Part shown: positions 63,878 through 64,000 of the stretch, piece by piece
Layout of the letters: every line of letters starts with the position of its first letter
How positions within the stretch are numbered: position 1 is the stretch's first letter
Assembly (NCBI GenBank): GCA_902388495.1
Contig: CABMPP010000004.1
Span: forward strand, 62,001 to 126,000
Length of the DNA stretch: 64,000 nucleotides
Direction: 5' to 3'
Source: an uncultured Bacteroides sp.
GTDB taxonomy: Bacteria > Bacteroidota > Bacteroidia > Bacteroidales > Bacteroidaceae
The notes under the pieces: generated by a model
The model's input: the letters and a program-made list of their open reading frames with translations, nothing else
Database searches by the model: none
What the model was told of the DNA's origin: nothing
Program-made: the position numbers and the translations under genes

Positions 63878-64000
63878 ATGGACTTTAAGAAAATGTGTTT
63901 AAGAAAATATGTTTTTGTGAACAATATAGTAATTATATTGGGGGTGGCTATTGCTGGTGCGTGTTCATTGGATAACTCGGAAAGAAATAATGAGATTGAA
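63878..64000 (+). CDS. lipoprotein, start only (window ends)
   Basis: 41 codons, open to the end of the window. The hydrophobic segment VIILGVAIAGACSL contains a lipobox. By its position after an NVEALA peptide and hairpin it is expected to be another 6-bladed propeller, but no propeller repeat is visible yet. Confidence 0.6.
   Translation, partial: MDFKKMCLRKYVFVNNIVIILGVAIAGACSLDNSERNNEIE

Overview
The window looks like a chromosomal segment of a gut Bacteroides. The evidence is SusC/SusD pairs, hybrid two-component regulators, many lipoproteins with a lipobox Cys, promoters of the Bacteroides type (TTTG, about 20 nt, TAnnTTTG), and families largely confined to Bacteroidales (NVEALA peptides, 6-bladed beta-propeller lipoproteins, DUF4861, DUF4957). 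No rRNA, tRNA, CRISPR array, phage or complete insertion sequence was found.

Layout. (1) 1-18849 is carbohydrate sensing and uptake. Two paralogous alpha/beta-hydrolase esterases and two paralogous hybrid two-component regulators are followed by an ECF sigma / FecR anti-sigma / SusC with STN domain / SusD / metallophosphoesterase run. (2) 18957-19738 is a promoter, a strongly folded leader RNA and a small helical protein of unknown function. (3) 19748-34680, minus strand, is a pectin-type utilization locus: DUF4957 surface lipoprotein, SusD, SusC, GH95, GH43, DUF4861 and GH28, interrupted by a HAD phosphatase. An 11-bp phased repeat lies in one gap. (4) 34864-47157 is mostly core metabolism: FabI, an RsmI-like methyltransferase, a membrane Nudix-like protein, LipA with a DPP-IV-type peptidase, a SIS/MFS/ROK sugar operon, a radical SAM protein, an A-type flavoprotein and NagB. 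(5) 47931-64000 is an AT-rich, recombination-scarred accessory island.

The island is the most unusual part. It alternates small secreted NVEALA peptides (conserved leader, unrelated and often Cys-rich tails) with 6-bladed beta-propeller lipoproteins. Thioredoxin-like or DUF1573 lipoproteins are interspersed, and a membrane-anchored winged-helix regulator stands near its head. It carries a 939-bp exact duplication, a third partial copy of that block, truncated and frameshifted members, conserved RNA hairpins upstream of the peptide genes, and hairpins between peptide and propeller genes. I infer a diversifying peptide-plus-partner lipoprotein system at the cell envelope. Its biochemical function is unknown.

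The two glycan loci probably work in the usual Sus manner: surface binding by SusD and the surface lipoprotein, TonB-dependent import by SusC, periplasmic trimming by GH and esterase enzymes, and sensing by hybrid regulators or the sigma/anti-sigma pair.
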